The notes beneath the pieces are model-generated. The model was given only the letters and a program-made list of their open reading frames with translations. It made no database searches and was not told the origin of the DNA. Made by a program: the position numbers and the translations under genes. Below, piece by piece: positions 35,440 through 48,508 of a stretch of 64,000 nt of DNA. Origin of the DNA: Leucaena leucocephala (Eukaryota > Streptophyta > Magnoliopsida > Fabales > Fabaceae); NCBI GenBank assembly GCA_037074615.1, contig CM073558.1, forward strand, positions 2,967,501 through 3,031,500. The letters are read 5' to 3'. The first letter of the stretch is position 1. Every line of letters starts with the position of its first letter.

Positions 35440-38400
35440 AATTTATGTCTTTGAATCTGCGTATTCCAATACCATACACTAACTTCTCAAATGGCTTAGT
35501 TGGTAGTGTCTTGGTAAACAAATCTGCATGTCACATGATTGAATTTACTGAACATCTATATCACTATTCTTCATAAGATCATGAGTGAAAAAGAATTTTG
35601 GAGAAATATGCTTTGTTCTATCTCCTTTGATATATCCTCCTTTCAATTGAGCTATGCATGATGTATTATCTTCATATAATACTGTTGGAATCTCTTGTTC
35701 TGGAAGTAGACCACTCATTCTTTGGATATGTTGGATTGCTAACCTTAGCCAAACACATTCTAGACTTGCCTCATGAACTGCAATTATTTCTGCATGATTT
35801 GATGAGGTAGCTGATAAAGTTTGCTTTATCGAACGCCAAGATATAGCTGTACCTCCACAAGTAAATAAATATCCTGTCTGAGATCTACCTTTATGTGGAT
35901 CTGCTAAAAATCATGCATCTGCATAACCAATCAATTGTGATCCGAATTCATTAGAATAAAATAATCCCATATCAATTGTCTCTCGAAGGTATCGAAATAT
36001 ATGTTTAATTCTATTTCAATGTCTTCTTGTTGGAGAAGAACTAAATCTTACCAATAAACTTACAGCAAATGCAATATCAGGTCGTGTCGAATTAGCAAGA
36101 TATATTAGTGCCCCTATAGCACTAAGATATGGTACTTCTGGACCAAGGAGTTCTTCATTTTCCTCTTGAGGGCGAAAATGATCTTTTTCTTTAACTAGAG
36201 ATCTCACAACCATTGGAGTAGTTAATGGATGAGCTTTATCCATATAAAATTGCTTTAATATTTTTTCAATATAAACTGATTGATGAAGAAAAACTCCATT
36301 TGTTAAGTGCTCGATTTGTAAACTGAGACAAAACTTTATTTTTCCAAGATCTTTCATTTCAAATTCTCTCTTTAAACAATCCATTGCTTTTTGAAGCTCT
36401 TCAGGAGTTCCAATTATATTCAAGTCATCCACATATACAGCAATTATAACAAATTCTGATATATTCCTTTTTATAAAAACACATGGGCTAATTGAGTCAT
36501 TTTTATAGCTTGCTTTCAACAAATATTCACTTAGACGGTTATACCACATTCTTCCATATTGTTTTAATCCGTATAAGGATTTATGCAAACGAATTGCATA
36601 ATTTTCTCGAGGATTCTTACATGCTTCATGCAATTTAAATCCTTCAGGGATTTTCATATAAATTTCAGTATCTAAAGAACCATATAAGTATATTGTAACA
36701 ACATTCATTAGACACATATCAAGTCTTTCATGCACTGCCAGACTAATTAGATATCTTAAAGTAATTGTATCCACCACAGGAGAATATGTTTCTTCATAAT
36801 CAATGCCAGGTCTTTGCGAAAAACCTTGTGCCACAAGTCGTGCTTTATATCTAACAACCTCATTTTTCTCATTTCATTTTCGCACAAAAACCCATCTATA
36901 CCCAACTGGTTTAACACCATTTGGTATTTGAACTACAGGTCCAAAAACTTTACGTTTTGAAAGTGAATTCAATTCTGCTTGAATTGCGTCTTTCCATTTT
37001 GGCCAATCATTTCTATGTCTACATTCTTCAACAGACCTAGGTTCAAGATTCTCACTTTGATTAGTTATTTCAACAGCAACACTGTATGAAAAAATATCGT
37101 CGACGACTATATTTTCTCGGTTCCACTTTTTTCCCCGTAATGACATAACTTATCGAGATCTCTTCATTATTTTCAGGTACCTGGACCTCTTCTGGGGTCT
37201 TTTGATTTGTTATGTCCTGGGTATCTCCTATAAGATCAGCCTCTTCAATTTGACCATCTTGATTGTTTACTCTTTTCTTTCTAGGATTTTTATCTTTGGA
37301 ACCGATTGGTCTACCACGCTTCAAACGTGGTTTACTTTCATTTGCACTTGCTACTTGTCCTACTGGGACATCAATTCAAATTGGAGTATTTTTAGCTAGA
37401 ATATGAGATTTAATAATTCTCTTGGGGTCAGTAAATACATCTGGCAGTTGATTTGTAATATTTTACAAATGAATTATTTTTTGAACTTCAAACTCACATA
37501 TTTGTGTTTGAGGATCTAAATGAGATAACGATAATGCTTTCCATGTGATTTCTTTATCCAGCTGCTTATTATCTTCCCCTAATGTTGGAAAATTTGTTTC
37601 ATCAAAATGATAATCATCGAAACGTGCCGTAAACAAATCTCCCGTTGACGGTTCTAAATACTTGATTATGGAAGGAGATTCATAACCAACATATATCTCT
37701 AACCTTCTCTGAGGTCCCATCTTTGTGCGTTATAGTAGAGCAATTGGGATAAATACCGCACATCCAAAAATTCTAAGATGAGAAATATTTGGCTCCTGAC
37801 CAAAAGCTAATTGTAATGGGGAGAATTTATGATAACTTGTTGGCCTGATACGTATAATTGTTGATGCATGTAAAATTGCATGTCCCCAAGCTGAAATGGG
37901 AAGTTTTGTTCTCATGAGTATTGGTCTAGCAATCAATTGGAGGCATTTAATTAATGATTCTGCTAAACCATTTTGAGTGTGGACATGAGCAACAGATTTT
38001 TCCACTGTTATTCCAGTTGCCATGCAATAATCATTAAACTTTTGCGATGAAAACTCACTCGCATTATCAAGACGAATTGTCTTAATTGCATATTCTGGAA
38101 ATTATGCTCTTAATCGAATTATTTGATCAAGTAATCTAGAAAATGCTAAATTACATGTAGATAACAAACACACATGTGACCATCTTGTAGATGCATCTAT
38201 TAAAACCATAAAATATTTAAATAGTCCACATGGTGGATGAATAGATCCACATATATCCCCTTGGATACGTTATAAAAATGCAGGGGATTCTACCCGAACT
38301 TTTGTTAATGAAGTTCTTGTAATTAGTTTGCCTTAAGAACAAGCAACACATGAAAAGTCTTTAAATTGAAGAATCTCCTGGCTCTTCAATGGATGTCCAT

Positions 38401-40128
38401 GTGAATTTTCAATAATCCTTCGCATCATAGTTGATCCAGGATGGCCTAATCGATCATGCCAAATAATGAATGTATTTTTATTAGTAAACTTCTGGTTTAC
38501 TGTAGCATTTGTTTCAATTATACCAATATTTGTATAATACAAACTAGAAGATAATGCAGGTACTTTTTCAAGAACACATTTTTCTCCATGTCTAACAATT
38601 ATAATATATAGATATTCAATATTTTTCTCATCTATAGTCTCAATATGATACCCATTTCGGCGGATATCTTTAAAACTTAACAAATTTCTTTGAGACTTAG
38701 AGGAATATAAAGCATCATTAATTACAAAATGTGTCCCTTTGGGTAATATTATCATTGCTCTTCCAAAGCCTTCAATTAGTTTTGTATTACCCGCTATAGT
38801 ATTGATGCTTGCACCATTTATTGTCAAATGAGAAAAATATTTTTTATCTTTGAGTATGGTATGTGTTATAGCACTATCTATGAGGCATATATCTTCATTA
38901 TTGTGCCCAATAAAAGAGAGAGGAACATCCATATTCTTCATCAAAAGAAAATAAATGTATCAAAATATATTATTAGCAATAATACTCTTAAAAGAAGAAA
39001 ATAAAAGTAAACATAAATAAAGCATAAAGCATAACTAAATTAAGATGAAATATAGATAAAATATAGACTAAATTTGTTTCTCTAATCATGATTCTCAAAG
39101 AAATCTGCCACTTCTAAGTGTGCCATAGCATCAAGGTCATCATATAGCTCATTGGTATCATCATTCTTGTATGCAAAATTTGCCTCAACATCATCATCTT
39201 GGAAAGTCATATTTGCTTCCATGTTCTTTGAATTCTTTTTTATGGAGGCTTGATAAAGTTTTGCCAGATGCTCAGGCGTACGACAGGTACGCGACCAATG
39301 CCCTTTCATCCCACACCTATAACATAGATTTCCCACAGTTTTTGAGGGACCACCCTTATCTTTTTTCTGCCCTTCATTATATTTCTTCTTTTGGTCGGTA
39401 TTTGGATTATAATTACTTCCACCACCATAATGACGGTAATTGCCACGTCCCCTACCACGGCTACGGTCACGACCATGACCGCGACTGCGACCACGACCAT
39501 GGGTATGAAAATCAGTGCTTTCAGTCACATTCGCTTCAGGGAATGGAGCTGATCCAGTGGGACGGATCTCATGATTTTTCATTAACAACTCATTATTTTG
39601 TTCAGCCACAAGAAGACATGAGATTAGTTCAGAATACCTTTTAAAACCTTTTTTACGGTATTATTGCTACAGGAGCACATTTGAAGCATGAAAGGTTGAA
39701 AAAGTTTTTTCTAATAAGTCCTCATCTGTTATTTTCTCACCACACAACTTCAGTTGAGAACTTATTTAAAAAATAGCTGAATTATATTCAGATACAGATT
39801 TAAAATCTTGCAGCCTCAAATGTAACCATTCATAACGAGCTTTGGGCAATATTACAGTCTTTTGGTGATCATATCGTTCTTTTAAATTACTCCACAATTC
39901 TAACGGATCTTTCACCGTTAGGAATTCAGCTTTTAGCCCTTTATGTAAATGGTGGCGAAGAAAAATTATGGCCTTAGCCTTATTTTGACTGCTTGCTTTA
40001 TTTCTTGGTAAAATAGCATTCCCTAGACCTTTTGCATCTAAATAGATTTCAGCATCTAAAACCCAAGACAGATATTTTTTTCCTGAGATATCAAGAGCAG
40101 TAAACTCGAGTTTCGTCAGATTAGCCAT
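35440..40128 (-). pseudogene. Copia gag-pol polyprotein, broken
   Basis: In minus-strand order. Gag starts at the ATG at 40128 (MANLTKLEFTALDISGKKYL) and continues after a stop at 39766 into a Gly/Arg-rich segment. A CCHC zinc knuckle (CYRCGMKGHWSRTC) follows at about 39290-39335. Protease is near 38880 with DSA where DSG/DTG is expected. The pre-integrase motif is HDRLGHPG (about 38450). Integrase includes RLDNASEF and HTQNGLAESLIK (to about 37730). RT covers 36016-37146 with YKARLVAQGFSQ-type start, SLYGLKQ and YVDD (about 36424-36440). RNase H runs from about 36015 to 35460 (YEDNTSCI). Stops and frame changes separate nearly every block, so no functional polyprotein is encoded. Confidence 0.92.
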
Positions 40129-40967
40129 GGATCAAACTAAAATAATAATAATAATAATAATAATTAGAATTCTGATAAAATTAATTAAAAATATATGATA
40201 ATAAAAATATAAATCAAATAAACAATATATATTAAACATAAATATAAATAAAATAAATAATATATATTCAACATAAATATAAATTCAATAAAAATAACAA
40301 AATATAAATGGTATAAATAAAGAAACAAAATAAATAATAGTAACACATAAAAAAATAAAATAATGGAAACAATATAAATAATATAGAGAAAATAATACTA
40401 CAATAGAAATAACATAAATTAAATATATAAATAATAACATAGTATAAATATTTCATAATATAAATAAATGAATATTATATAATTGTAATAAATATATAAT
40501 AATGCCAAGAATACAAAGAAGATAAATAAATCAATTGAAATATAAATTAATAAATATATAGGGAGGGGGAATTGGAAATATAAACAATATATAGGGAGAA
40601 GGAAAAATGTAAACAACACATATATGTAAATATATATAAATAGAGAATTAATCATAATATTGTATCAATATATCAAAAGAAGAAAAATTAGAATAACACA
40701 ATATTTTATATAAGAATAAAGATAACCCACACACACATATCTAACAACAAAAATTAAAATGGATAGGAAAGAATAATAAATAACGGTAAAATATATAATA
40801 ATATTTGCCCATAATAATTAAGTAAGATGATAATAGAAAATAAAATATATATGATAATTAGATAAAGAGAAAACTAATATCCTTTGTATATAATTAAATA
40901 TAATAGTATATGAATTGATAAGGAGTTCATACCTTAAATTTTTCAGAGCAATGTCGTGCTGATAACG
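40129..40967 (-). other. Copia untranslated leader with (AAT)n
   Basis: About 840 bp of extremely AT-rich DNA between gag and the 5' LTR, beginning with (AAT)8 at 40141-40164. No coding sequence. The primer-binding region (TTATCAGCACGAC on the minus strand) lies next to the LTR. Confidence 0.75.
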
Positions 40968-41304
40968 TGTTATAAAAATAAGAAAGTAAGTTAGTAGAAA
41001 GAATAACAAGATAAGATTTAGATATGAGAGAAATGGAATGACAAGAGAGAATTTCTCATATGCTTGTATATTCACTTGTCCAAATGCCTTCTACATAGCC
41101 ACTATTTATAGGCCACAACCATTAAAAACTAAACATAAGGTTATAAAGGATTAAAGATGAATAAAATGCCATTAACCACAAGAAACCCCTCTCAAATCAT
41201 TCATTGAGAAAGTTATAGTTTCATGGTATAAAGACAAGAAGGAATCCTAAGAGGAATTCCAAGAGGTAGAATGGACATCCACATGTACAATAATATTTGC
41301 AACA
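40968..41304 (-). repeat. Copia LTR, 5' copy (minus orientation)
   Basis: 337 bp, the same length as its partner at 34890-35226, and followed by the target duplication ATATC. Confidence 0.95.
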
Positions 41305-41309
41305 ATATC

Positions 41310-41900
41310 CAATTTCTACCTCTAGCGAGGCCATTTTCAACTTGCTTCTTTCTTTTTTTTTTCTTTTTTTCTTTTTTGTAAAATTTGTGCGTATTGTGGT
41401 TCTCTTTAATTTTTTCTTATATTAATTTATTAACTTAAAAAACACAGGGAAGGACAATATGTTTATTTTCTTTTTCTTTTTCTCATTATTTTACCCAATT
41501 AAAATAAAAAATAAAAATATTTAATTTATTTTTATAACTTATCAAACAATTAAAATATTTAGATTTCCGTTCCCATAATTATTCATATTCTCATACTTAA
41601 AGAACTCATTTTTTATAAACCAAAAGAAACATAGATCTACCAATATAAAGTCTATCTAACTATATAATATCCCACTAGATTTTTTAGATTTTAAATTTAA
41701 TTATTAAAAAAATAATATCTATATTGAAAGAGGTAATCACAAAATAATTTATTTTTGTTTTCATGAAATTAATTAATAATTATATTTAGATAATTGTTAT
41801 CGAAATTACTCTTTGTAAGCAGATTACTAAAAATGACAAAAGCTTATATGATAATAAAAATATATAAATTTTATTTTATATTTTTGTTTTTATGTAAATA

Positions 41901-41937
<37 letters not shown>

Positions 41938-42662
41938 TTCGTTTTCATTCAATTAATAATTTATATTTTATGTGAATAAAACCTTCAAAATTATGCACTT
42001 AAATTGGTGATGCTTGTATTATTGTTAACAGAATTATTTTTAATATAAAAATTATTAAAAATAATATAAGGTAATATGATAATTATAAAAAATATAAATT
42101 ATGCTTTATATTTTTATTTTTGTTTTCATGCAATTAATTAATAATTAATATTTTATGTGGATAAAACGGTCAAAACGCTGTACCTCTCTCTCATTCATAT
42201 GGCTATCAATTATTTAAAAATAATTTCTATTTTATGTGAATTTGAATTATGGTAACAATCAATTTCATATACGGTCTGGACGTAGCAAACCCAATATTTC
42301 TTACTTCTTCTTTTTTTTTGTCCATATAGTTTACTAGAACTTTACCCTAACTATATCCGAATCTGACCCATATCATGCACCTGGCTATAGTAAATAAGTC
42401 TCTCAACAGAAAATTTTTATATACGCTAAGACTCGAAAAGGAAGAGGACACAACCCAAGGATCTAGTTGGAGAAAGGAAATGAGGATGCACCTTTACGAT
42501 CATCAAAGGGTGATCGGTGAAATATTTAAAGTTTAACTGAAGGTTTAGTCACTCTAATATAAGTTTTATTTTCTATTTGTATTTGTTAATTGGTATTGTA
42601 TTATGATATTTGATATGTATTGTTGATTGGTATTGTATTATGATCATTGGCATGTATTGATG
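41310..42662. other. AT-rich intergenic with (AT)n microsatellite
   Basis: No gene seen. An (AT)15-like tract occupies about 41904-41934. Short partial direct repetitions of the type TATTTTTGTTTTCATG(C)AATTAATTAATAA recur around 41750, 41880 and 42115. Confidence 0.55.
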
Positions 42663-43098
42663 TGTTGGGCCTTGAGCATAATCTAATTAGATTTAATTTT
42701 GTTATCATTAAATATAACTAAATTCAGTTATATGATAATAAGAAGATAATATAAAAGTAAATCTTTCCTTGAGATACAATGGTTAATTTCATCACTTTTT
42801 TTTATGGATTCTCTCTTTTTCCTATACATTTACATGGTATCAGAGCCATGCCTCATTAACATCACTATAAATCGATCCTAAATCAAATATCCTCAATATC
42901 TTGCTTCCAATCTGTTCAACAAATGTCAATATTTAGTGGTAACAGTGCGATTCGTGATTAAGTAACTCTTGTTTTATAGACATCTCGCTTCTTTATAAAT
43001 AAGAAAGTGGTAGTGAAGCTAGATGATTATAATTAATTAATTTGAAAGCAACAAGTACAACTCATGGCTAAACAATATCAACTCTAGGGTTTCTACCT
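42663..43098 (+). mobile_element. Truncated copia-type retrotransposon 5' end
   Basis: A putative 172-bp LTR (42663-42834) starts TGTTGGGCCTTGAGC and ends ATTTACA. It is followed immediately by a full primer-binding site TGGTATCAGAGCC at 42835. A gag-like relic follows near 43016: KLDDYN, two stops, then KQQVQLMAKQ, resembling the copia gag N-terminus. No second LTR was found, and the sequence stops at the MITE beginning at 43102. Confidence 0.7.
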
Positions 43099-43101
43099 TT
43101 G

Positions 43102-43852
43102 GACCTATTTAAATATATTTTTGAAAAAAAATTTATTAAAAAAATAGCTTTTATATAGCTTTTGGTAAAGGAATTATGGAGAATAACTTATGGAAAAAAA
43201 ATTATTATGAATAAATGAGTATTTAGATGGTCATTATTAGAATAACGTTTGTGATTGCTAAATTATCAGAAATGTTATAAAATTAAAAAACATAATTCCC
43301 TCTTCTTCTTTATTTTCCCTCTTTTCTCTTGTTCTTTCTGGCAATGAGAGAGCATTTTCTTATGTTCTTTCCAGCAATGTCTACTTCTATCATCAAAGAC
43401 CATAGCTACCAAAAGAAGAAGCGGCATTAATGATGGAAGACTTGTGAAGGCCCAATAACGATGCTCCACTCATTGACCTACATGCCCCGACCTAGCAACG
43501 GGGCCTCCACAGTGGAAGAAGAAGAAGAAAACGAAAGAATAACTCGTGACACGACCTTCCTCTCTCCTAGCGACGTGATGACAACGGTAGAAATAGTGAC
43601 AAAAAGGGAGAGAAGAGAAGAGAGAGTGTAAGAAAAAGTAAAGTTAAAATAGTAAATAGGTAGTCTATAAACTCTTTTATTGATCAAGAAGTTATTTGTA
43701 TGAACTTATTCAAAATCATGATTTTAAACAATTGTTTAATCTAGAAGCACTTTTTAACAAATATAAATTATTTATTTTAAAATTTTTCCAAAATAAAATT
43801 TAGGCTATAAGCCATTTTAAAACTGTGATTTAGAATTTACCCAAACATAGAC
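43102..43852. mobile_element. Putative Harbinger-like MITE
   Basis: Left end GACCTATTTAAAT and right end ATTTACCCAAACATAGAC (reverse GTCTATGTTTGGGTAAAT) resemble each other. TTG flanks both sides (43099-43101 and 43853-43855). The interior holds AT-rich arms around a GA-rich core (about 43490-43650). The arms and the AGAGAG...GTGTAAGAAAAA segment resemble 52763-53216. No coding capacity. Boundaries are moderately supported. Confidence 0.5.
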
Positions 43853-43855
43853 TTG

Positions 43856-44914
43856 ATATATTATTTGATTTATCAATTACAACACATAAAATTGTCATTT
43901 ATCCAATTCATTGAAAAATAACAACTGAAATTGCATAAATAACAAATTTATGTGTTACAATTAATAAGTTATATAGCAATATAATCTTAGACCTAATATT
44001 TTAAAAGAAATAGATTTATTATTCATTATTGATTAACTTATCAATTATATCATATAAAATTATTATTTATGCCATTTTACTTATAATTTTTTAATAAATA
44101 ATGGTAATATAGACATTTTACAATTGAAATATCTCTCCGTGAGTCCCATAGGATTTAAATAAATTTTCTTAGGTATGACTCAAATAAAATTCTTCCTAAA
44201 ATATATTTTTATTTTATTAAATATGTTAAATTTATTTTAAATCGTGTAAAATATATGATTCATTGTGGTGGATTTATTTCGTTTCATTAACAAAAAGTAG
44301 TCTCTGGTCAAAAAAAATAAAGTAGTCGAGGTGGATGTAATCATTATTAAGAGAACTTGATTATTTTACTAAACAGTATGTATTGATAATTTAAACTAAC
44401 GTAAATTGGAATTTTCAATTTCTAATCGGTGCACTCATCAGTCTAAAGACATTTAATCAATTTTGCTTCAACATTTAATATATGCATAATGTAAAGTAAA
44501 ATTACTATTCTTAATGTTGTGAGAGAAAAAAACATTTAGATGGTCAAAATATTATCTCAACAATATCACCAAGTTGTCATAAATGAGACAAAACCCACGT
44601 TATAAAAGAAACAAAAACTATTTCAGAGATCTCTAATCAGAAGAATTAGTTTTTAAGTTCTCGGCTAGGATATCACCTAATTTCTGGGGGGGGAAAAAGT
44701 CTGCAAGACTACATATGAAGAATTTGAACGCAGCTCAGGCATTCTATTGAACTTTTTCAGCAGCTTTTATGAACTGTTGTGCGCATTTTTTTTTTGGGGG
44801 GGGGGGGGGGGCGGCGGTGGATTCCATTTCTTTCTTTGTAATATTTTAACCTTTTACATTCCCATGCATCTCCCTCCACCTGCCAAAAATAAAATTAAAG
44901 AACTTGACAGAAAG
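43856..44914. other. Intergenic with T10G16 homopolymer
   Basis: AT-rich spacer including the 3' flank of the PPR gene. A T-run at 44786-44795 runs straight into a G-run at 44796-44811, a likely site of assembly uncertainty. No gene seen. Confidence 0.55.
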
Positions 44915-47696
44915 TTAACCCCTCGTATCATAGTAATTGTCGAAATAATTTTTCAGAGGCTGCAAGCTTGATATGCTTCCTTGACCCCAGCCTTTTTGTA
45001 CATGCTTGAGAGATTTCAACGCAATTCCACTGCCGTCATGCCTGTTAAAAACAGCTAACAGATTATTATACATGAATAAGGTATGTGTCCTCAGACAATT
45101 CATATAACAGCAAATGGAAAACCCTTGTTTCAGCAGAGATGATAAAATTGGTTAAAAAAAGAAAAGAAAAGAAAAGATTGTCCTCATCACAATACCTATG
45201 CAATATATCTTGCCAGTCACTTCCACCAGCCTTGTTAAGTTTTCCATCAGTGTTACTTCTTTCACTGTAGCAATTCTTATTTCCATATCCATCTTCTGAA
45301 GCCAATTTCAACATCTTCGTTGCAAGTTCATTAGCTTGTTGCTTGTCTCCCCTTTCATTTAAGCCATCAATCACTGGCATGAATGACGAATGATCAAACT
45401 CATATTTTCGATCAATCAATTTATGTAGAAGAAAATTAGCATCATTTGACCTATCATCCCGGCAAAGTTGGCCGATTAGATCTTTATACATGAAATTTTT
45501 CAGTCCAAAAGATCTATCTAATGAAGCTTCAAACACCTCCATTGCTTCAGATACTTGTCCTCCAGCTAGTAATTCATTGAACATCAAATTGTACAAGGGT
45601 TCCTTCTGGCCGCATACACTCAAAGCTACCTCAAATAGCTCATATGCAACTCCAAAGTCACTGGATTTGCAGAAAGCTTTTACCAATAATTTGAAGGAAG
45701 ATATATTGGGAGTTATGCCCTTTTCCAGCATTTCATGTAAAAGAGAAGTGGCGTCCTCAATCTTCCCTCCATCACAAAGTTGGCTAATTATATTATTATA
45801 TGTGCCAACATCTGGACATATCCCTCTTTCTCTCATCTCATCCATCAGACCATATATTTCAAATATTTGGTTTCTACTTCCTAAGGCCAAAATCAATGAA
45901 TTGTAAGTTTGAAGAGTCTTGCTGCAACCATTTCTCTCCATATCCTTCAGAACACGATAGGCGGATGATATCTTTCCTTGCTTACAGAAACTTTGAATGA
46001 ATGAATCATAGACCACAGAATCAGGGCGCAAACCTTTTGCCATCATTTCTACAAATTTCTTTTTTGCTTCCTCAAGCCTCCCAACCTTGCATAGCCCATT
46101 AATTATGGTTGTATACGTTATCACATCTGGAGATCTATTTGATACATTTTGGATGTCCTTCACTAGGCTGGAAATTGAATTTCCTTTATCTAGGGAAGCA
46201 GGTCCATTAGTCCACATCTCATTAAGAATTTCAACCGCTTTGTCCAATTCACCACTTCTACAAAGACCATTGACCACAATATTGCAGGTCACTGTATCAA
46301 ATTGGTATCCTTTTTTGCTCATCTTTTGCAGCATTTCCTCTGCTTCTGATGTTCGCTCTTCTTTCCAAAGGCTGTGCAGTAATATGTTGCAAGTGTAAGT
46401 ATTTGGGGAACAATTATTCCTGATCATTTTCTGAAGAATATTTTTTGCCTCAATAGTCTTCCCTTTGCTACAGAACCCATGGAGGAGAATACTATAAGTA
46501 ACCTTGTCGGGGCAAATACCATTACTGTTCATCAGATCTATCAATGCTTTTGCATCTGACAGCATATGTTTTCTACAGAGCCCATCCATTATAATGTTGT
46601 AGGAGTATATATTTGGTTCAATTCCTTTACCAAGCATTTCATTGAGAACTAACCGAGCCTCTGACAATTTTCCCATTCTAACTAAACCCCACAACCATGT
46701 GTTGTAACTTTCTAACGTCGTAAAATTACCATCTTTTTTCATTTTGTCAAGCAGAGCCCTTGCTTCCTCCAGCATGCCCTCCCTGCAAAATCCTTTGAGC
46801 ATTATATTGTAAGTTATGACATTGGGCCTTGGAAGTCCTAATTCTTCATCCATTTGCATGTCCCTGAAAATTCTTGACGCTTCTAAAATTTTGCCCACTC
46901 TACAAAGGGCCGATATCCTAGAGTTAAAAGTAACAACATCTGGAAATAGACCCTGGTCTCTCATCCTTTCAACCAATTTTTCAGCTTCATCAATTCGATC
47001 TTCTTTACAAAAGCTAGATATCAGAGTATTATACACTACCTTATTCGGGGCAGGATGACCATTCTTTGTCTGGTGGAGAAGCTCTAAGCCTTGGACAGTG
47101 AGTCCAGCTCTACAAAACCCACGAACAAGAATCCCAATACTAAATTCATTTGGCTGACATCCCTTTTCAGACATTTTATCAAACAGATCTCGAGCATCAT
47201 CTAAACGACCAGAGTCACACAGCGACTGAATTAAGAGATTAAATGTATAAGTTTCCAGTTTAACCCCAGCAGCAATCATGTCTGTGTATAACCATTTAAC
47301 AAAATCTGGACGGTTTCCTTTAAGACTAGATTGAAGAAGTAGATTGTATAGAGAAACTGATGGAGGCGTTGCTGGAAATTGAGTTCTAAGGGATTTGAAA
47401 TGTAAGACAGCCTTATCAAGGTGGCCCAATGATGCCAAGATTTGAACAAAGGAAGTGAGAGACGCAAGGGCAACACCAACGTGCTGTGAGCCAAAAATGA
47501 GCTGTGGGAGTTCATCGATCTCCCTGTGCATTTGTGCACCAATAAGGATACGTACAATGGTAGGTACAGAACGAAGATAACAAGGGGATGAGGAGGAGGA
47601 AGATGAAGACAGAATGCGTTTGAAGAGGTGCCATGCAAGTCTGGGATTCTTGGTGTTCTTGAAAAGAGCTTTGATAAGCTTTGGTGTTTGATCCAT
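44915..47696 (-). CDS. P-class pentatricopeptide repeat protein (At2g17140-like)
   Basis: Two exons, 45196-47696 and 44915-45041, join in frame (CATAG plus GCATGAC) to give 875 residues. The ATG at 47696 (MDQTPKLIKALF) is used; the open frame extends upstream only from a TTG. About twenty 35-residue PPR motifs fill residues 120-790, for example TYTFNLLIQSLCDSGRLDDARDLF-type and VITYNIMLKGFCREGMLEEA-type units, with the P-class consensus and no E or DYW domain. PPR proteins bind RNA, mostly in mitochondria or plastids. The N-terminus is Ser-rich and basic, compatible with an organellar transit peptide but not proven. The short last exon encodes VQKGWGQGSISSLQP, which I associate with the Arabidopsis At2g17140 family; that specific assignment is from memory. 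Confidence 0.93.
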
Positions 47697-48508
47697 TGAT
47701 AAAGTGGTGAAGAAGTAATTCGTCAAGGCTACAGTGCCAATGGTAGGAGTAGTTTTTCACGTAAAGAAATTGTAAGACAACAGCTTCTAGAACCTCCGCA
47801 CTGCAAAATAACAAGTTGTTTGTCAATATCAATTTTTAGATTGTGATTCCGGCTTTGAATTAGTTCTTCATTGATCCAAAAAAATTTATAAAGAGAAACT
47901 CTATTGGTTTTGAGTTGAAACAATTAGTACAATATAATTTGTAAGTATTAGTCCTAGAAAATCACAAGCTGCTGGAGGACGAAGAAATCTAAGTTAAAAT
48001 GAACCGACAGCAAGGATCATACATGAGACAAAGGCCAAGATCTCCAAAATGGCATTGTTCCCTTTAATGAAATAACGTGCACTGCTGATCACGAGAACAA
48101 CTGGGATTTCAACACTTGAACTAAAATGGCGGCTGTAGATTACAGTGTCACCTAAGTAATGTTATCCTAGCTGTTCTTGTGGCCACAATTAATCAACTTT
48201 AATTTTCTTTCACCAATAATCAACATTCAAAATCAACAACGTGAATTTTCTTTCACCATTAATATAAAAATTCAAATTAAACATTCTACTGGCGGCCATT
48301 AATCAGTCACAGCCAATGGAGGAGGGCAGTAGCAACTTACCAGCCGACCGAAGAATTTGGGGAGCATAAGTTCGGTCGCCGATCTTCGAGAAACCGAAGC
48401 CAAAGGAACTCTCCAACCGGAAAATCTCCCGTCGAGGCAACGAGCAAGTCAGACCACATTTTTCAAGGCAACACGCTGCGTAAAAATTGCTATTTGAAGT
48501 GCTGAATG
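47697..48508. other. Upstream region of PPR gene
   Basis: Contains the promoter and probably a 5' UTR intron (an acceptor-like site precedes the start region). No separate gene seen. Confidence 0.45.

Larger units (their letters stand above)
34890..41304 (-). mobile_element. Ty1/copia LTR retrotransposon, decayed
   Basis: 337-bp LTRs at 34890-35226 and 40968-41304 are flanked by perfect 5-bp duplications ATATC (34885-34889 and 41305-41309). Read on the minus strand, the purine tract CCAAGGGGGAG abuts the 3' LTR. Gag, protease, integrase, RT and RNase H follow in copia order. The LTRs differ by roughly 17 visible changes (about 5 percent), so it is much older than the LARD-like neighbour. Multiple stops and frameshifts disable the polyprotein. 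Confidence 0.95.

Noticed and set aside
39171..39644. 157-codon plus-strand frame rich in His and Asp
   Set aside because: Antisense shadow of the Gly/Arg-rich copia gag on the minus strand.
45490..45906. Plus-strand frame of 138 codons
   Set aside because: Antisense of PPR repeats; no homology or splice support.
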